NCBI RefSeq assembly: GCF_014489535.1
Contig: NZ_CP060783.1
Coordinates: 2,956,501 to 3,020,500, forward strand
Direction of reading: 5' to 3'
Origin: Diaphorobacter aerolatus
Lineage (GTDB): Bacteria > Pseudomonadota > Gammaproteobacteria > Burkholderiales > Burkholderiaceae_C
Length of the DNA stretch: 64,000 nucleotides
Below the pieces are notes generated by a model. That model made no database searches. It had not been told where the DNA came from and saw only the letters and a list, made by a program, of their open reading frames with translations. The stretch's first letter is position 1. Each line of letters starts with the position of its first letter. A program made the translations under genes and the position numbers. This document shows positions 35,117-46,265 of this stretch, one piece after another.

Positions 35117-38100
35117 TCCGATGCGCCTCCGCCGTCCTCCGGAGAAGATGGCAAACGGGACGCGGCACGCACCAGGTCGAGTTCCTCCCAAGAGATAGAT
35201 GTGAGGCTCGCCTGCTTGCCGCGCCGATGCACGACCACCGCGGAGCGCGAATGGTTGCGCAACAGCCGCATCTCCTTGTTGGGTGTGACGAACAGTGCAT
35301 GCAAACCGAACTCCCGCAAGGCTTCGATGATGCGTCCAGCCACTGCCTGCGAGCTTTTGGAGAACGCCTCATCGAGCACGATGGTGCCGAACACCGGACG
35401 TGTGCGGCCTGCCGGGCACAACGCATAGCTCAGCGAGGCCGTCAGAACATAGCTCGCGATGATTTCCTTTTCCCCGCCACTGCCGCCCTGCGATCCCGTG
35501 CGTCGCTCAAGCAATTTTCCGTCTGTGCGCTGGTGTACCAACACGGAAAACTGCAGCCGGTAACGCGCGTCAAGCAAGGCCTGCGCCGCGCGAGTCTTGC
35601 GATTGGTAGCGTGGCGACGCAGCAGTTCAACCAATTCGCTTAGCACCTTGTAGTGAGACTCGCCGTTGTCATCACGCAGGCGCACGGATCGCAGTTCGCT
35701 CATCAGGCCGTTGAGGATCTTGAGTTCCGGATAGGTCACGTCCTGTGATTCCAACTGCAAATAACGACCTGTCTGAAAATCCACCTTCAACAAGGTCTGA
35801 TTCAACTCGTCGATCCGATCCCGAATCTCTGTGGTCTGAGCGTTGATGCCGCTCAGCAGGTTGTTCACACCCTCTTCAGAAGACTTGTTCAGATAGGTCT
35901 GAAACCGTTGCCGCTTCTCGGCAGGGCTTCTTCTTCCAGCACGCGCAAACGAGAGAGAAATGCCGGCATCGAGTCAAGCTCGGCCATCTCGTCAGCAAGA
36001 AACCCGCGATTGGCTTCCTTCGCCACTGCCATTTGCCGGGTGATTTGGTTGGTGATCCGGCTCAGCGACTGACTCTCGGTATCCACCTGGGCTTGCACCT
36101 GTCGCAACGCCTGCCGCTCGCGCTCATCGAGACTTTCGCAAGTGAGCGGCAAATAGGCCGCGCTGAAATCTTCTGCCACACTGACGCTCTGCGCCTGCGC
36201 TTCGCGCTGTCGCCGTGCATAGCGCATTTGCGTGTCGACGGCGCGCTGAACATCACTTTGAACCACCGCCTCCTCCTTGCGCAAATTCATCAGCGCTTGC
36301 CGGTTCGTTGCCGTCAAGGCGCCCGCATGCTCCCAAAGTTGCTTGGCACGCGCAGTGTCGGAATCCGGGCGCAACAACGCATCAAGCCGTTGCTGTTCAA
36401 GCGCCAGCGCCTGCCTGGCTCCCTCCGCATCCACCGTTTCAAATTTCAGATCGATAAGTTGCAGGCAAAGCGCACGCAGCGCGACCAGATTGCCTTTGAC
36501 GGCCTGCGCGTCGGCTTTACGCGACTCGCATGCTGACAATCGCCCCTGTGCATGAAGGCGCTGCTCTCGAAGCATCGACAGCCGGTCGTTATTGTCGAAG
36601 CCGGTCATCCAGTCGGCATCAAGACGCTTCTGATCCTGTTTGTCGAAGTAGCGCGCCTTGCCTGACATGCTGCCCTCACGGGTCATCGCATGCGGGGTGC
36701 TCTGAAGCTCTTCAATGCTGTCCACGCAGCGCAGATCATGCGCATGAAGCAGTTCGCGTAGCGCACCATCGTAGGCATGCGACTTGATGTTGAGCTTTGC
36801 GCAGAAACCGTCAACCCGGAACCGAACCGGAGTGTCAACGGTACGCACCTCCAAAAGCCGAACATGTAGTTGGTTGTGCCGTTGATTCACCCAATGCAAT
36901 GCGGAGCGCATCGCGTCTGGAGGCACCAGAATACGCAGGCGCTGGCTTCCCAGAGCACGCTCGATGGCACCGCGCCAGTCGTTTTGCTTCTTCTGCACCT
37001 CGATCAATTCCGCAACAAACGGCAGTTCCTCAATGGGCCATTCCAGTTGATTGGCAAGATCGGCACGAAACCTCTGAAACTGCGGAGGGATGTTGGAGCC
37101 CGGACTCTTCAACGTCTGCTCATGCTCCTGTTGAAGCCTCGTGACATCGCTACGCGCATTGTGTTCTTCGGCGATTGCAGCCTCCAGCAAGGTTTCATGA
37201 TCCTTGAGTTGCTGCGCCATCTCTTCACCGAGCGCCTCTGCCCTGCGCTGCTGTTCCGCCAATACCTCTGCATTCAAAACATCTGGTGCCACCAGAGAAA
37301 GGCTCTGAATGATTCTGCGGTAGTCGCGCTCACGTTGCTCGCGAGTGGCCAGCGTGTTCTTTGCAATGCCAATCAATCGTTCGAGCATCTGTATGTCGCT
37401 GCCACCGGTCTTCTGGTAGCTCGCGAAACACAGTTCTTCTTCTTGCCGCGCGCTCTCCACCATGGACTCGGCAGTGGAGATGTGGCCACCCAGTGTGGCA
37501 AGGCGCGCCTGCAATTCATCGATACGAATCCCCCAGAGCGCCTGCCCTTGTTCTGCAAACCACGCTGGAAGTGCTTCCTGCTGGTTCTGCATTGCTTGCA
37601 GCCGCTCGCCTTGCTCCACGTAACGCCGATCCTGCTCACGCAATGGCAGCAAAGACAGATGCTGATGGCGCGCCGTTTCCAGCTCCGCATGAATGCTCGT
37701 CAGTTCGTCGAAGTCTGTCGCAACTTTGAGCGCATCCTCAAAGGCGGACTGATCCTCCAGCACCAGTTCACGAAAGATCTCGTCGATGCTGTTGAGCTGC
37801 TTGAGCCCCGCCGCACGATTGAGCAGGGTGAACGCATTGGCGCCCACCTCGAAATGGCTTTGCAGTTTGGCCAAATAGGCTGACTTGGCGGTATGGACGT
37901 GCAGACCTTCGGTATTTTTCTCCAGTTTGGACAGCGCTCTCGCTCCGCCACGATGATGCTCCTCCAGCCAGAGATTGAGCGATTGGTGATCGGCGTTGTG
38001 CGAGAAGATCCAGCGACGCTGGAGATCCGTCGTCGAAGAGCTGCTGCCCTCAAACCAGAAAAGCGCACCAAGCCAAACCTGTTCGTTGGCATTTTTGACC

Positions 38101-38462
38101 ATGCGCGCAGCGATTCCCGTGACCGTCTTGCCGGTACGGCTGATATGGTCGCTGCTGCCTTCAGTGCCCGGCCCGCTCACACCACGCACATAAGAAACCA
38201 GATCGCGGTCGCTCTCATGCCCGCCCGTAGATGCGAGGTTGTATTTGGGATTGGTACACAGCAGTGTCATCAACGCATCGATGACCGTGGTCTTGCCACT
38301 GCCTGTGGGGCCGACGATGGCAGTGTTGCGTGCGTCGAGGCTGGCCACGTGCCAGCCCTGGAATGCACCCCAGTTGTAGAGATGCAAATCCTGAAGCAGG
38401 TAGCTCGAACGCGCGGTTTCGAACCCATCGGCAGGGAGTTCCAAAAGATTCTGCTCGGCCAT
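35113..38462 (-). CDS. jetC: Wadjet SMC-like ATPase JetC (frame break)
   Basis: About 1,116 residues. Walker A GPTGSGKTT at residues 51-59; long coiled-coil arms on both sides of a hinge near residue 520-620; the ABC signature SGGEKE near residue 1000 and Walker B IVLDEAF near 1030, followed by FGLHALFVTPNKEM. This is the MksB/SMC-like motor of Wadjet, which extrudes DNA loops. The frame breaks near 35923, where one missing C separates EEALP from EKRQRFQTYL. It starts two bases after the jetB stop. Confidence 0.92.
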
Positions 38463-38464
38463 CC

Positions 38465-39265
38465 TCAAACGTCCTCCCGGTCGTCGCCATTTCCGGCGAC
38501 AGCATCGCCTGCGATCTCGCCGCCTGCAACGCGTTGTAGGTGCAGGAGTAGCGCTTGAAGATTCTCAGGATTAGCCAGATGCACGATCATCGGACGAATC
38601 AGCACATAGTCCTGCGCGTCCACTTCCGACACCATGCCGTGCTTGCGCAGGTTGTCGAGCAGTTGCAGGAGCCGTTTGCGATCCTGCGTCTCGCTACCGC
38701 TACGGTCCATGAACACATCAAGCTGTGGTTGCAGATCATCCACCGCAATGCGTACGGTGACGCCAAGGCCACCCTCCTGCTCATGCTGAATGAACTCGCG
38801 CCGCAGTATCGCGACCAACAATGACTGTTCGAGCGTGAGCCGCTGCCGAAAGACCAGTGGATGCGACCAACCATCTTCATCTTCTTCGGGCACGGCCTCG
38901 CCTGCGAGATCATCCGTCAGCACAGTGAGAAACACGAGGCCACGCAGTTCGTCGATCTGGACTTGCAGATCGAATGGTTCCAGCATTGCGCCAATTACTG
39001 CGCTCCGGTTCTGCACAGTGGCAAACAGATGTGGCTTGGCACTGCGCTCAAGCGAACCATGTTTGAGCAGTTCCTGCACCGCACGGCGCAGAGCCGGCGC
39101 AGTGCGCTCGGCAGTGCTGTCGGAATCGCTGCCTGCCAACTCCACATTTGGTTGAATGTCTGGTGCATCCGAACCCGGCTGGGATTGCGGCTGAGCCAAC
39201 GATGCGGACGCAGAAGCCCATTGGTCAAACAAGTCCACGTCCGGTTGCTTTTGGTTTGAAGTCAT
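38465..39265 (-). CDS. jetB: Wadjet subunit JetB (DUF4194)
   Basis: 266-residue kleisin-associated (KITE/MksE-like) subunit, domain DUF4194. An acidic, low-complexity N-terminus (residues 1-55) precedes winged-helix-rich sequence with RRAVQELLKHGSL and HPLVFRQRLTLEQSLLVAILRREF. It starts with a one-base TGATG overlap on the jetA stop. Assignment rests on family resemblance and on its fixed place between jetA and jetC. Confidence 0.9.
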   Translation of the reverse strand: MTSNQKQPDVDLFDQWASASASLAQPQSQPGSDAPDIQPNVELAGSDSDSTAERTAPALRRAVQELLKHGSLERSAKPHLFATVQNRSAVIGAMLEPFDLQVQIDELRGLVFLTVLTDDLAGEAVPEEDEDGWSHPLVFRQRLTLEQSLLVAILRREFIQHEQEGGLGVTVRIAVDDLQPQLDVFMDRSGSETQDRKRLLQLLDNLRKHGMVSEVDAQDYVLIRPMIVHLANPENLQALLLHLQRVAGGEIAGDAVAGNGDDREDV

Positions 39266-40764
39266 CACAACTCCCAATCCACGCGATCCAATGCCGCGCC
39301 ATCCATCTGCACGCGCGGCACGGTAAAACACCAGCGCTGCTGCCCGTCCTCGGTCTCGATCTGTTCGCTGTCATCCTGCAACTCGAGCCCCGCCTCTCTT
39401 GCCATGCCAAGCCACAACGCCAACGTCTCCAGATCGTGCGCATGGGGTGGCAGTTGTCGCGCCAGCTCGGCGAGTGTCATCGGTTCACCTTTCAAACGCA
39501 ATTGTTCCAACGTTTTTTCAAGCAGGGCATAGCGATCCAGCCCATCAAAGGCAAGCCAGAAATCGGCGTCCAGCGCTTCCACGCCAACTTGTTGCGATTG
39601 CAGCATGAGTTCAGGGCCTCCGCCGTCTTCCAGCGACTTGACGCGCAGGCGCTCGATCAACGGCATGCTGATGCCCAACCCCACGCCTACAGGCGGTAGC
39701 GGCGACCAGGAGCGACGCACCGACTGTTGCCGCCAGTCGATACGCGACGCTTGCTGCAAGATGTCGTTCACCAACTGCCCGACGCGATGATTTTCCGCGG
39801 CCTGCCCGCTCTTCATGAACTGGCTGACCTCACGCTCGCTGCGCGCGCGTACCGCCTGCACCAGCTTGGACTCCTTGATCAACTGAAGCACCAGCGTGCG
39901 CAGGCTGCTGCGTTGGACGTCATCAAGCGCCTGCGCCGTTGCAGGGTGATTCAAGATCTGAATGATGCGAAGGCGCATGGCATTGAGCTCATCCTGATCG
40001 CCCAATTGCTGATGGAAGTTGTCGAATACGCGACCCTCCAGCGTGCTCAGCAGATGATCATGCCCGTCGAGCAACTTGTCGACGACTTCACCGCGATGCA
40101 ACTGTTCACTGATGATGGATTGCCGCAGGTTACGGTCGGCCTCCCGCCAGGAATCCTCCACGCGTTGAAAGTCGGCGCGCAGGCTCGTAGCCAGTACGTA
40201 GACTTCGCGAATGCCCTCCACAGCCTGCGCTTCAGAAAACTGAGGCACATGACCTGATCGCACTTCGTCCATCTGACACTGCAATTCATCGAGCTTGCGC
40301 TGAATGTGCTCCTCGCGTGCCTGCGGATCGGGGTTGAGTTGGGTGGCGAGGTGGTCGATTTCGCGCTGCACCACCGCCAGACGAGAGGCTGTGGATGTCA
40401 TCATGCGCCGATCCAGTTGGGCCACGAAACGCAGGGCCATCTTGAATGCATCGGTTTCGAAGAGCTGACCCTGCCGTTCGACCACCAGAGACTTGCGGAT
40501 CCAGTCCCTCAGATCGGCACGTGCCTGGCGTCCGATATCCGTCTCATCGATCTCGAACTCGGGCTGGCTGGCATGCGCAAGAAGAACACTGCACAACGAC
40601 TGCACGGCCTCTTCAAAGGGCACGCCAGCGGGACGGTGCTCGAACACCGATTCAAGGCAACTGAGCACCAACGGCGCCCGCCGCGAAGCAAGCAGCATCC
40701 AAGCCGGATGCGTGCGCCGCGCAGAGACGTAGTTTTGCGTGCGTTGTTGGCTCACTGTGGACAT
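39265..40764 (-). CDS. jetA: Wadjet kleisin-like subunit JetA (DUF3375)
   Basis: 499-residue DUF3375/MksF-like protein. N-terminus NYVSARRTHPAWMLLASRRAPLVLSCLES with the helical middle QLDRRMMTSTASRLAVVQREIDHL is typical; much of residues 125-290 is predicted coiled coil. It links the JetC heads. First gene of jetABCD; the 75 bases upstream (40765-40839) must hold the promoter, unless the operon is read from the transporter genes before it, which run in the same direction. No frame break. Confidence 0.92.
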   Translation of the reverse strand: MSTVSQQRTQNYVSARRTHPAWMLLASRRAPLVLSCLESVFEHRPAGVPFEEAVQSLCSVLLAHASQPEFEIDETDIGRQARADLRDWIRKSLVVERQGQLFETDAFKMALRFVAQLDRRMMTSTASRLAVVQREIDHLATQLNPDPQAREEHIQRKLDELQCQMDEVRSGHVPQFSEAQAVEGIREVYVLATSLRADFQRVEDSWREADRNLRQSIISEQLHRGEVVDKLLDGHDHLLSTLEGRVFDNFHQQLGDQDELNAMRLRIIQILNHPATAQALDDVQRSSLRTLVLQLIKESKLVQAVRARSEREVSQFMKSGQAAENHRVGQLVNDILQQASRIDWRQQSVRRSWSPLPPVGVGLGISMPLIERLRVKSLEDGGGPELMLQSQQVGVEALDADFWLAFDGLDRYALLEKTLEQLRLKGEPMTLAELARQLPPHAHDLETLALWLGMAREAGLELQDDSEQIETEDGQQRWCFTVPRVQMDGAALDRVDWEL

Positions 40765-40839
40765 GAGTAGGCAACCCGGGTTTGAAGACGCCAATGAGCC
40801 GTTTTACCACCGCTTGCGCGCCGTCCGTCGTGGCAGCCC

Positions 40840-41583
40840 CTAAACCGCCCGCTCGAACGGCGAGCGAATATCCGCCAGGAATTTCTGCGTGCGCGGATGC
40901 TGGGGGTGGTTGAAAAACTCCTGCGGCGTGGCGCGTTCGAGCACGGCGCCCTGGTCCATGAAGATCACGCGGTCGGCGACTTCGCGGGCGAAGCCCATTT
41001 CATGTGTCACGCAGATCATGGTCATGCCGTCCTTGGCAAGATCGCGCATGACTAGCAGCACTTCGCCGACCATCTCGGGGTCGAGGGCGCTCGTGGGTTC
41101 GTCGAGCAGCATGATCGGAGGCTTGAGCGTGAGTGCGCGGGCGATCGCGACGCGTTGCTGCTGGCCGCCCGAGAGCTGGCTCGGGATGGCCGTGGCCTTG
41201 TGTGCGAGGCCGACGCGTTCGAGCAGTGACATCGCGCGGGTCTTCGCGTCTGCGGCGCTGAGCTTGCCCAGTTGCACCGCGGCGAGCGTGCAGTTCTCGA
41301 GCACGGTCAGGTGCGGGAACAGGTTGAATTGCTGGAACACGAAGCCAATGCCCGCACGCAGCAGGTTCACGTCGAGTTTCGGGTCGTGCACGTCCTGGCC
41401 GTCGAGCAGAATGTTGCCGCCCTGGATTTCTTCGAGGCGATTGATGGTGCGGATCAGTGTGGACTTGCCCGAGCCCGATGGTCCGCACACCACGACGACC
41501 TCGCCGGTGGCGATGGTTTCGTTCACATCCACCAGCGCGTGGTATTCGCCATACCACTTGTTCACGTTTTTCAGCTCGATCAT
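40840..41583 (-). CDS. Polar amino-acid ABC transporter ATP-binding protein
   Basis: 247-residue ATPase with Walker [10 protein letters not shown], signature LSGGQQQR, Walker [17 protein letters not shown] and H-loop VTHEM. The pattern is that of GltL/GlnQ/AatP proteins serving glutamate, aspartate or glutamine. ATG 41583 overlaps the stop of the permease gene upstream by four bases. The longer open frame to 42411 is non-coding upstream of this ATG. Confidence 0.92.
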   Translation of the reverse strand: MIELKNVNKWYGEYHALVDVNETIATGEVVVVCGPSGSGKSTLIRTINRLEEIQGGNILLDGQDVHDPKLDVNLLRAGIGFVFQQFNLFPHLTVLENCTLAAVQLGKLSAADAKTRAMSLLERVGLAHKATAIPSQLSGGQQQRVAIARALTLKPPIMLLDEPTSALDPEMVGEVLLVMRDLAKDGMTMICVTHEMGFAREVADRVIFMDQGAVLERATPQEFFNHPQHPRTQKFLADIRSPFERAV

Positions 41584-42293
41584 GCTGCTACCTTTGCTTG
41601 CGGGCGATTGCCGAGGCCTTTGCGCTCGAGTCGCCGCTCTATCCAGAATGCCAGTCGCGACAGGCCGAAGCACAGCACGAAGTATGTGAGTCCGAGAATG
41701 CCGAACACCTGCGCCGGCTTGGTGAAGACGAGGCTGTTGATCTGCGTGGCGATGAAGGTGACTTCGGCCAGACCGATGATGTAGCCAAGCGAGGTCTCCT
41801 TGATCGTCGAGATGAACTGGTTGACCAGCGAGGGCAGCGAGTTGCGCAGCGCCTGCGGCAGGATCACCGAGCGCATGGCCTTCATGTATGGCAAGCCCAG
41901 CGAGCGCGCGCATTCCATCTGGCCTCGGGGCAGACCGAGTATGCCGGCGCGCACGATTTCCGCGAGATAGGCGGCGTCGAACACCACCAGCGCGATCAGC
42001 ATGGTCCAGAACTGGTCGGTCTTCACGCCGGTCACGCTGGGCAAAAAGAAGTAGGCCCAGAACACCACCATCAACAGCGGCGTGCCGCGCACGACGTAGA
42101 CGAAGGCCGTGACCGGCACGCGCAGCCAGCGATACGGCGACACGCGGATCAACCCGAAGACGAGACCGAGCGGCAGCGAAAGCAGCAGGCCCAGGCTCGC
42201 CAGAATCAGCGTGAGCGCGAGCCCGCCGAGCGGACCCTTGGGGTATTGCCCGACCAGAAAATAAAGCCAGTATTGTTGAATGAGTTCCAGCAT
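41580..42293 (-). CDS. Polar amino-acid ABC permease (GltK-like)
   Basis: 237-residue HisM-type permease with five helices; [17 protein letters not shown] and the EAA-loop [28 protein letters not shown] are characteristic. It pairs with the following permease 29 bases upstream, giving the two-permease layout of GltJ/GltK. Confidence 0.9.
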   Translation of the reverse strand: MLELIQQYWLYFLVGQYPKGPLGGLALTLILASLGLLLSLPLGLVFGLIRVSPYRWLRVPVTAFVYVVRGTPLLMVVFWAYFFLPSVTGVKTDQFWTMLIALVVFDAAYLAEIVRAGILGLPRGQMECARSLGLPYMKAMRSVILPQALRNSLPSLVNQFISTIKETSLGYIIGLAEVTFIATQINSLVFTKPAQVFGILGLTYFVLCFGLSRLAFWIERRLERKGLGNRPQAKVAA

Positions 42294-42322
42294 CGGCGTG
42301 TTCTCTTTTTTGTAGACGACGA

Positions 42323-43018
42323 CTACATGGTGCGCACCGGATAGCGGTGCTGGAACCACGAGGCAAGGCCGGTGATGACGAGTGACACGCCGAGATAGGC
42401 GACGCTGGCAAAGCCGAACGCCTCGAAGCTGCGAAACGACTGGCTCTCGACCTGTCCGGCCTGGTACATCATTTCGGCGGCGCCGATCACCGTGGCAATC
42501 GACGTGCCCTTCCACATGTTCAGCGTTTGCGAGATCAGCGGCGGCACGGTCAGGCGAAACGCCTGCGGCAGGATCACGAGGCGCATGGTGCGCATGTAGC
42601 CAAGCCCCAGCGCGCGTGCGGCTTCCATCTGCACGGAAGGCACGGCGCGGATGCCGCTGCGGATGTCTTCCGCCATGTAGGCTGCCGTGTAGACGCCGAG
42701 CGCGACCACGGCGCAGATGGCTTCGACCGGGCCTTCATAGAGCAGCTCCTTGACCGAAGCGGGCAGCAGCTCGGGCACGCCGAAATACCAGAACAGCATG
42801 TGCACGATCAGTGGAATGCTGCGCACCACTTCCACGTACGTCGCGCCAATCCAGCGCAGCGGCTTGTAGGGCGAGAGCCGGAACAGCGCGATCACCAGCC
42901 CGAGCGGCAGCGCTATCCAGAAGGCCCAGAAAAGAAATTGCAGCGACATCTTGAGCCCGGCCACGAGCATGTCGTGGTACTGGCCCGAGATCAGCATCTG
43001 CGGATCGAAAGTCGTCAT
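42323..43018 (-). CDS. Polar amino-acid ABC permease (GltJ-like)
   Basis: 231-residue HisM-type permease; [23 protein letters not shown] and the EAA loop [29 protein letters not shown] are clear. Same family as the next gene but distinct in sequence. It follows the binding-protein gene after a 118-base gap with a strong stem-loop. Confidence 0.9.
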   Translation of the reverse strand: MTTFDPQMLISGQYHDMLVAGLKMSLQFLFWAFWIALPLGLVIALFRLSPYKPLRWIGATYVEVVRSIPLIVHMLFWYFGVPELLPASVKELLYEGPVEAICAVVALGVYTAAYMAEDIRSGIRAVPSVQMEAARALGLGYMRTMRLVILPQAFRLTVPPLISQTLNMWKGTSIATVIGAAEMMYQAGQVESQSFRSFEAFGFASVAYLGVSLVITGLASWFQHRYPVRTM

Positions 43019-43067
43019 AAGTCAGGTCCCGCGTCGGCACGGGCCACACCCGTTGCGGCGCATGAAA

Positions 43068-43100
43068 GCACAAGGCGCTCTACCGGAGAGCGCCTTGTGC
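43068..43100 (-). terminator. 14-base-pair stem-loop between binding protein and permease genes
   Basis: GCACAAGGCGCTCT pairs perfectly with AGAGCGCCTTGTGC around a five-base loop. Only short T stretches follow on the minus strand, so partial termination or mRNA stabilisation is likely; this placement is common where the binding protein must be made in excess over the permeases. Confidence 0.65.
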
Positions 43101-43135
43101 GCGGCAACGAGTCAGGCCCGAAGACCCTCATCGCA

Positions 43136-43966
43136 TCACTCGCTGACCTTGTCGGTCTCGAACTTGAATGTGCGCTTTTCCATCTTCAGGTTGCTCTTCT
43201 GGCCAAACCACTGTTCATACAGGGCATCGGCCTTGCCGCTGGCTTCCATCTCGCGCAGCGTGTCGTCCACCACCTTCTTGAAGCCCGCTTCGCCCTTCTT
43301 GATGCCAAGCGCCAGCGGCTCGATGCTGATGATGGTGGGCAGCAGTTTGTAGTCCTTGCGCTGGTCACCCAGTTGCACCATGGCGCGCACCAGACTCATC
43401 TCGTCGTTCACGAATGCCACTGCCTTGCCCTGCTGCATGGCGACGAGCGCCTGCGGCGAGGTGTCGAACGACACCACCGTCACGGTCGGCACGGCCTTCT
43501 TGATGTTCACTTCCATCGAACCGCCCTTGGCCGTGGCCACGCGCTTGCCAGCGAGTTCGGGCACGTCCTTGATCGGGCTGCTGGCCTTGGTCATCACCTT
43601 CTGGCCGGTGATGAAGGTGGTCAGCGAAAAGTCGATCTGTGCTTCGCGCTCCTTGTTGTGCGTGAGCGATGCGGCCAGCAGGTCGACGTGGCCCTGCTGC
43701 AGCTCGGGGATGCGCGCTGCCAGCGTGATCTGCTTGAACACCGGCTTCACGCCGAGCTTTTGCGCCACGGCGCGGCCCAGATCCACGTCGTAGCCGACCA
43801 TTTCGCGGGTCTTGGGATCGATGAAGCTGAGCGGCTCGTCCGTACCGAGCACGCCGACGACAAGCTCGCCCTTCTTTTTGATGTCATCGAGTTGATCGGC
43901 ATGCGCGACGCCGCTGACGAGGGTTGCACCGGCGATGACGGCCGCAGCCAACAGACGAATCTTCAT
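43136..43966 (-). CDS. Periplasmic polar amino-acid-binding protein
   Basis: 276-residue family 3 binding protein with signal peptide LLAAAVIAGATLVSGVAHA. Conserved parts are KKGELVVGVLGTDEPLSF, MVGYDVDLGRAVAQKLG, the Arg-bearing AARIPELQQGHVDLLAASLTH and AFVNDEMS. This fits glutamate/aspartate-type receptors. AAGGAG lies 10 bases before ATG 43966. First gene of the importer operon. Confidence 0.9.
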   Translation of the reverse strand: MKIRLLAAAVIAGATLVSGVAHADQLDDIKKKGELVVGVLGTDEPLSFIDPKTREMVGYDVDLGRAVAQKLGVKPVFKQITLAARIPELQQGHVDLLAASLTHNKEREAQIDFSLTTFITGQKVMTKASSPIKDVPELAGKRVATAKGGSMEVNIKKAVPTVTVVSFDTSPQALVAMQQGKAVAFVNDEMSLVRAMVQLGDQRKDYKLLPTIISIEPLALGIKKGEAGFKKVVDDTLREMEASGKADALYEQWFGQKSNLKMEKRTFKFETDKVSE

Positions 43967-44495
43967 AGTTCTCCACTCCTTGGTTTGAGACCCGCATGCC
44001 ATCCGGCAAAACGGGCCAAAGCCTGCCCTGAAAAAATGCCGCCATCGGCGTCACCGATGCATCGACGTCCGGGCGGCTTGCACAACCACTTTACCAGCCG
44101 CAAGCGGGTAGTTTGCACTCGCAAACCCGATAAGTCCGGCGAGCGGTTCGGCGCGCGACGTTTGATCAGAGGTTTTCAACATGGTTATCACCAGCTTTGT
44201 TCACATTCCCCTGACCCTGCGCAAACAGTCGGCGCATGCGACAAGCCATCCATCCATCTGTCGCAAAACCCGCTCCGGAGCGTCAATTCCCACAAAGTTA
44301 TTCACAGAACGCTAACGCATGCACCCCAGGGCACCAAGCCGAGAAATCACATCAATATTTAACCGCCAAGTCTTTGATAATAAATAATTTAGCCCTCTTT
44401 ACAACGTGTTGATGGACTGTGCACAAGTAGCGCATTTCTGTGGATGGCATGCCCGGCGCGCTGCACATCGGGCCATCAGTTGTCAACAACGGCCA
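43967..44495. other. Long gap between the importer operon and rtcR
   Basis: 529 bases with no credible gene. The AT-rich stretch 44340-44405 stands out, and a single consensus DnaA box (TTATTCACA) lies at 44298-44306. The importer promoter should lie in the right half of this gap or closer to 43967. A long antisense frame through here only mirrors the importer genes. Confidence 0.5.
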
Positions 44496-46122
44496 CTAAG
44501 CGGCCTCGCCCACCACGGCATCCCAGTGCAGGCCGAATTTGCCCAGGTATTTGCGCAAACGATCAGCATCATTGACCACCGCGCGCTGCTCGCGCGACTT
44601 GTCGAACAGTCGGCGACCCGCGTCCGAAAGCGTGCGCGACTGCCGACAGATGCGGATCACCGATTGCAGTTGCAGCCGATCAAAGCAATCCAGCGCCGCC
44701 AGTGCCTCGGGCGCAAGCAGCCGCTCCAGGTCGGCGGCTGGCGATGCTTCGCCGAGCGGGTCCGTGTGGTCGTCACCCGCGTGCTGCCACAGCCAGCGCA
44801 GTCGCTCGATCTCCGCCTCGACCTGATCGACGGAAATACGCCCGCCTTCTGCCAGCGTGGCAAGGCGCGTGATGCTTGCGGCGAGATCGCGGAAATTGCC
44901 CGACCACGGCGCCTCGCCCGATTTCGCAAACCGCAGATAGGCCGCGCGGGCCTCGGCGTTGAAACGCACGGAGCGGCCAATTTCGGCGGATGAGCGCGCC
45001 AGCATGTGGTCCATGTTCGGTTCGATGTCCTCGGCACGCTGCGCAAGCCCCGGCAGCGTGTACGACCACAGGTTGATACGCGCAAACAGGTCTTCGCGAA
45101 AGCGGCCCCGGCCACATCCACGCGCAGGTCGCGATGGGTGCCTGCCACGAGCTGGAAATCGCTCGACACCTCCTTGTCGCTGCCCATGGGAAAGAAACGT
45201 TTTTCCTCCACGGCCTTGAGCAGCATGGCCTGCTCGTCGAGGCCCAGCTCGCCAATCTCGTCAAGAAACAGCACGCCGTGGTGTGCCGCACGCAGCAGGC
45301 CAGCACGGTCCGCCGCCGCGCCGGTGAACGCGCCTTTCTTGTGGCCGAACAGCGTGGATGCCGCGCTGTCGCCGCGCAGCGTGGCGCAGTTCACCTCGAC
45401 GAATTCACCCTCGACCTGATGGCGTGACTTCTTGAGTTCGAACATGCGCCGCGCCAGATGCGACTTGCCCGCGCCCGTTGGCCCGGTAAAAAGAATCGGT
45501 GCCTTTGAACGCACCGCCACGCGCTCGACCTCTTCGATCAACCGGTTGAAGCGCGCGTTGCGCGTGGCAATGCCGCTCTTGAGAAAGTCGATGGCCTCTT
45601 CCTTGGCCTGATGAAAGCGCTGCGCCAGCACGTCATAGCGCGAAAGATCGAGATCGATGAACGTGAGCTGGCCCGCCGCACCCGGCTCCTGCCTGCGCGG
45701 GGCGAGGTCTGCAGCAGCACGCCGGGAATCTGGCGCGACTCCACCATCAGAAACATGCAGATCTGCGCGACGTGCGTGCCGGTGGTGATGTGCACCCAAT
45801 ATTGCTCGCGGTCGGGATCGAACGCATAACCCTTGGCCCAGTCGTAGATGGCCGCATACATCTCGCCAAAATCCCAAGGGTCCCGCACCTCCATCGAAAT
45901 CAGCCGCACCTCGGTTTCGGGCGACACATTGGCAATGTCCTTGACCAGCAGGTCGGCCAGCGCCTGATACCGCACCGAATACAGCAGATCGAGTCGATCG
46001 ATCTGCGTGTCCTCGTGCTGCACCAGCGACACCGTGGGCCGCCACTTCGCCCAGCGTCCGGCACCCAGCCCCGAGTCGAGCTGGGTGCCGATGAAACCGA
46101 TGACGACGTTTTTTCTGGTCAT
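44496..46122 (-). CDS. rtcR: Sigma54-dependent RNA-repair activator RtcR (two frame breaks)
   Basis: About 542 residues. The N-terminal CARF-type regulatory domain begins KNVVIGFIGTQLDSG and includes WVHITTGTHVAQICMFLMVES; this domain is thought to sense RNA fragments with unusual ends. The AAA+ domain has Walker A TGPTGAGKSH, the sigma54-contact loop GAFTGA, and Walker B VLFLDEIGEL. A C-terminal DNA-binding helix-turn-helix ends the protein. Frame breaks near 45707 (QTSPPRRQEPG restored by one C) and near 45110 (DVA-GRFREDLFARINLW restored by one base) are probably sequence errors. It diverges from rsr across 254 bases that hold the sigma54 promoter. Confidence 0.92.
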
Positions 46123-46204
46123 ATCCAATTTTCTATATCTCTAGCTCAAATTCTAGCAATTGAAAGACAAAGATTTGGAAAATCCGTTATTCATCAGCAA
46201 GGAT

Positions 46205-46229
46205 TTGATATTTTCTTCAACAAAATCAA
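46205..46229. promoter_or_regulatory. Candidate RtcR upstream activating site
   Basis: Imperfect inverted repeat TTGATATTTT (46205-46214) and AAAATCAA (46222-46229) in the AT-rich gap between rtcR and rsr, about 40 bases upstream of the -24 element. Enhancer sites for sigma54 activators lie in such positions; the actual RtcR site is not proven. Confidence 0.35.
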
Positions 46230-46265
46230 TGTCTTATGACTCATCAGAGGTGTTCATTCAAAAGT

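Noticed and set aside
42527-44362. 611-residue plus-strand protein across the importer genes
   Set aside because: Antisense shadow of the permease and binding-protein genes, with no domain and no ribosome binding site.
44496-46122. rtcR as a true pseudogene
   Set aside because: Both breaks are single-base losses like those in dnaN and other core genes, and all motifs remain; error is more likely, though short-read proof is needed.
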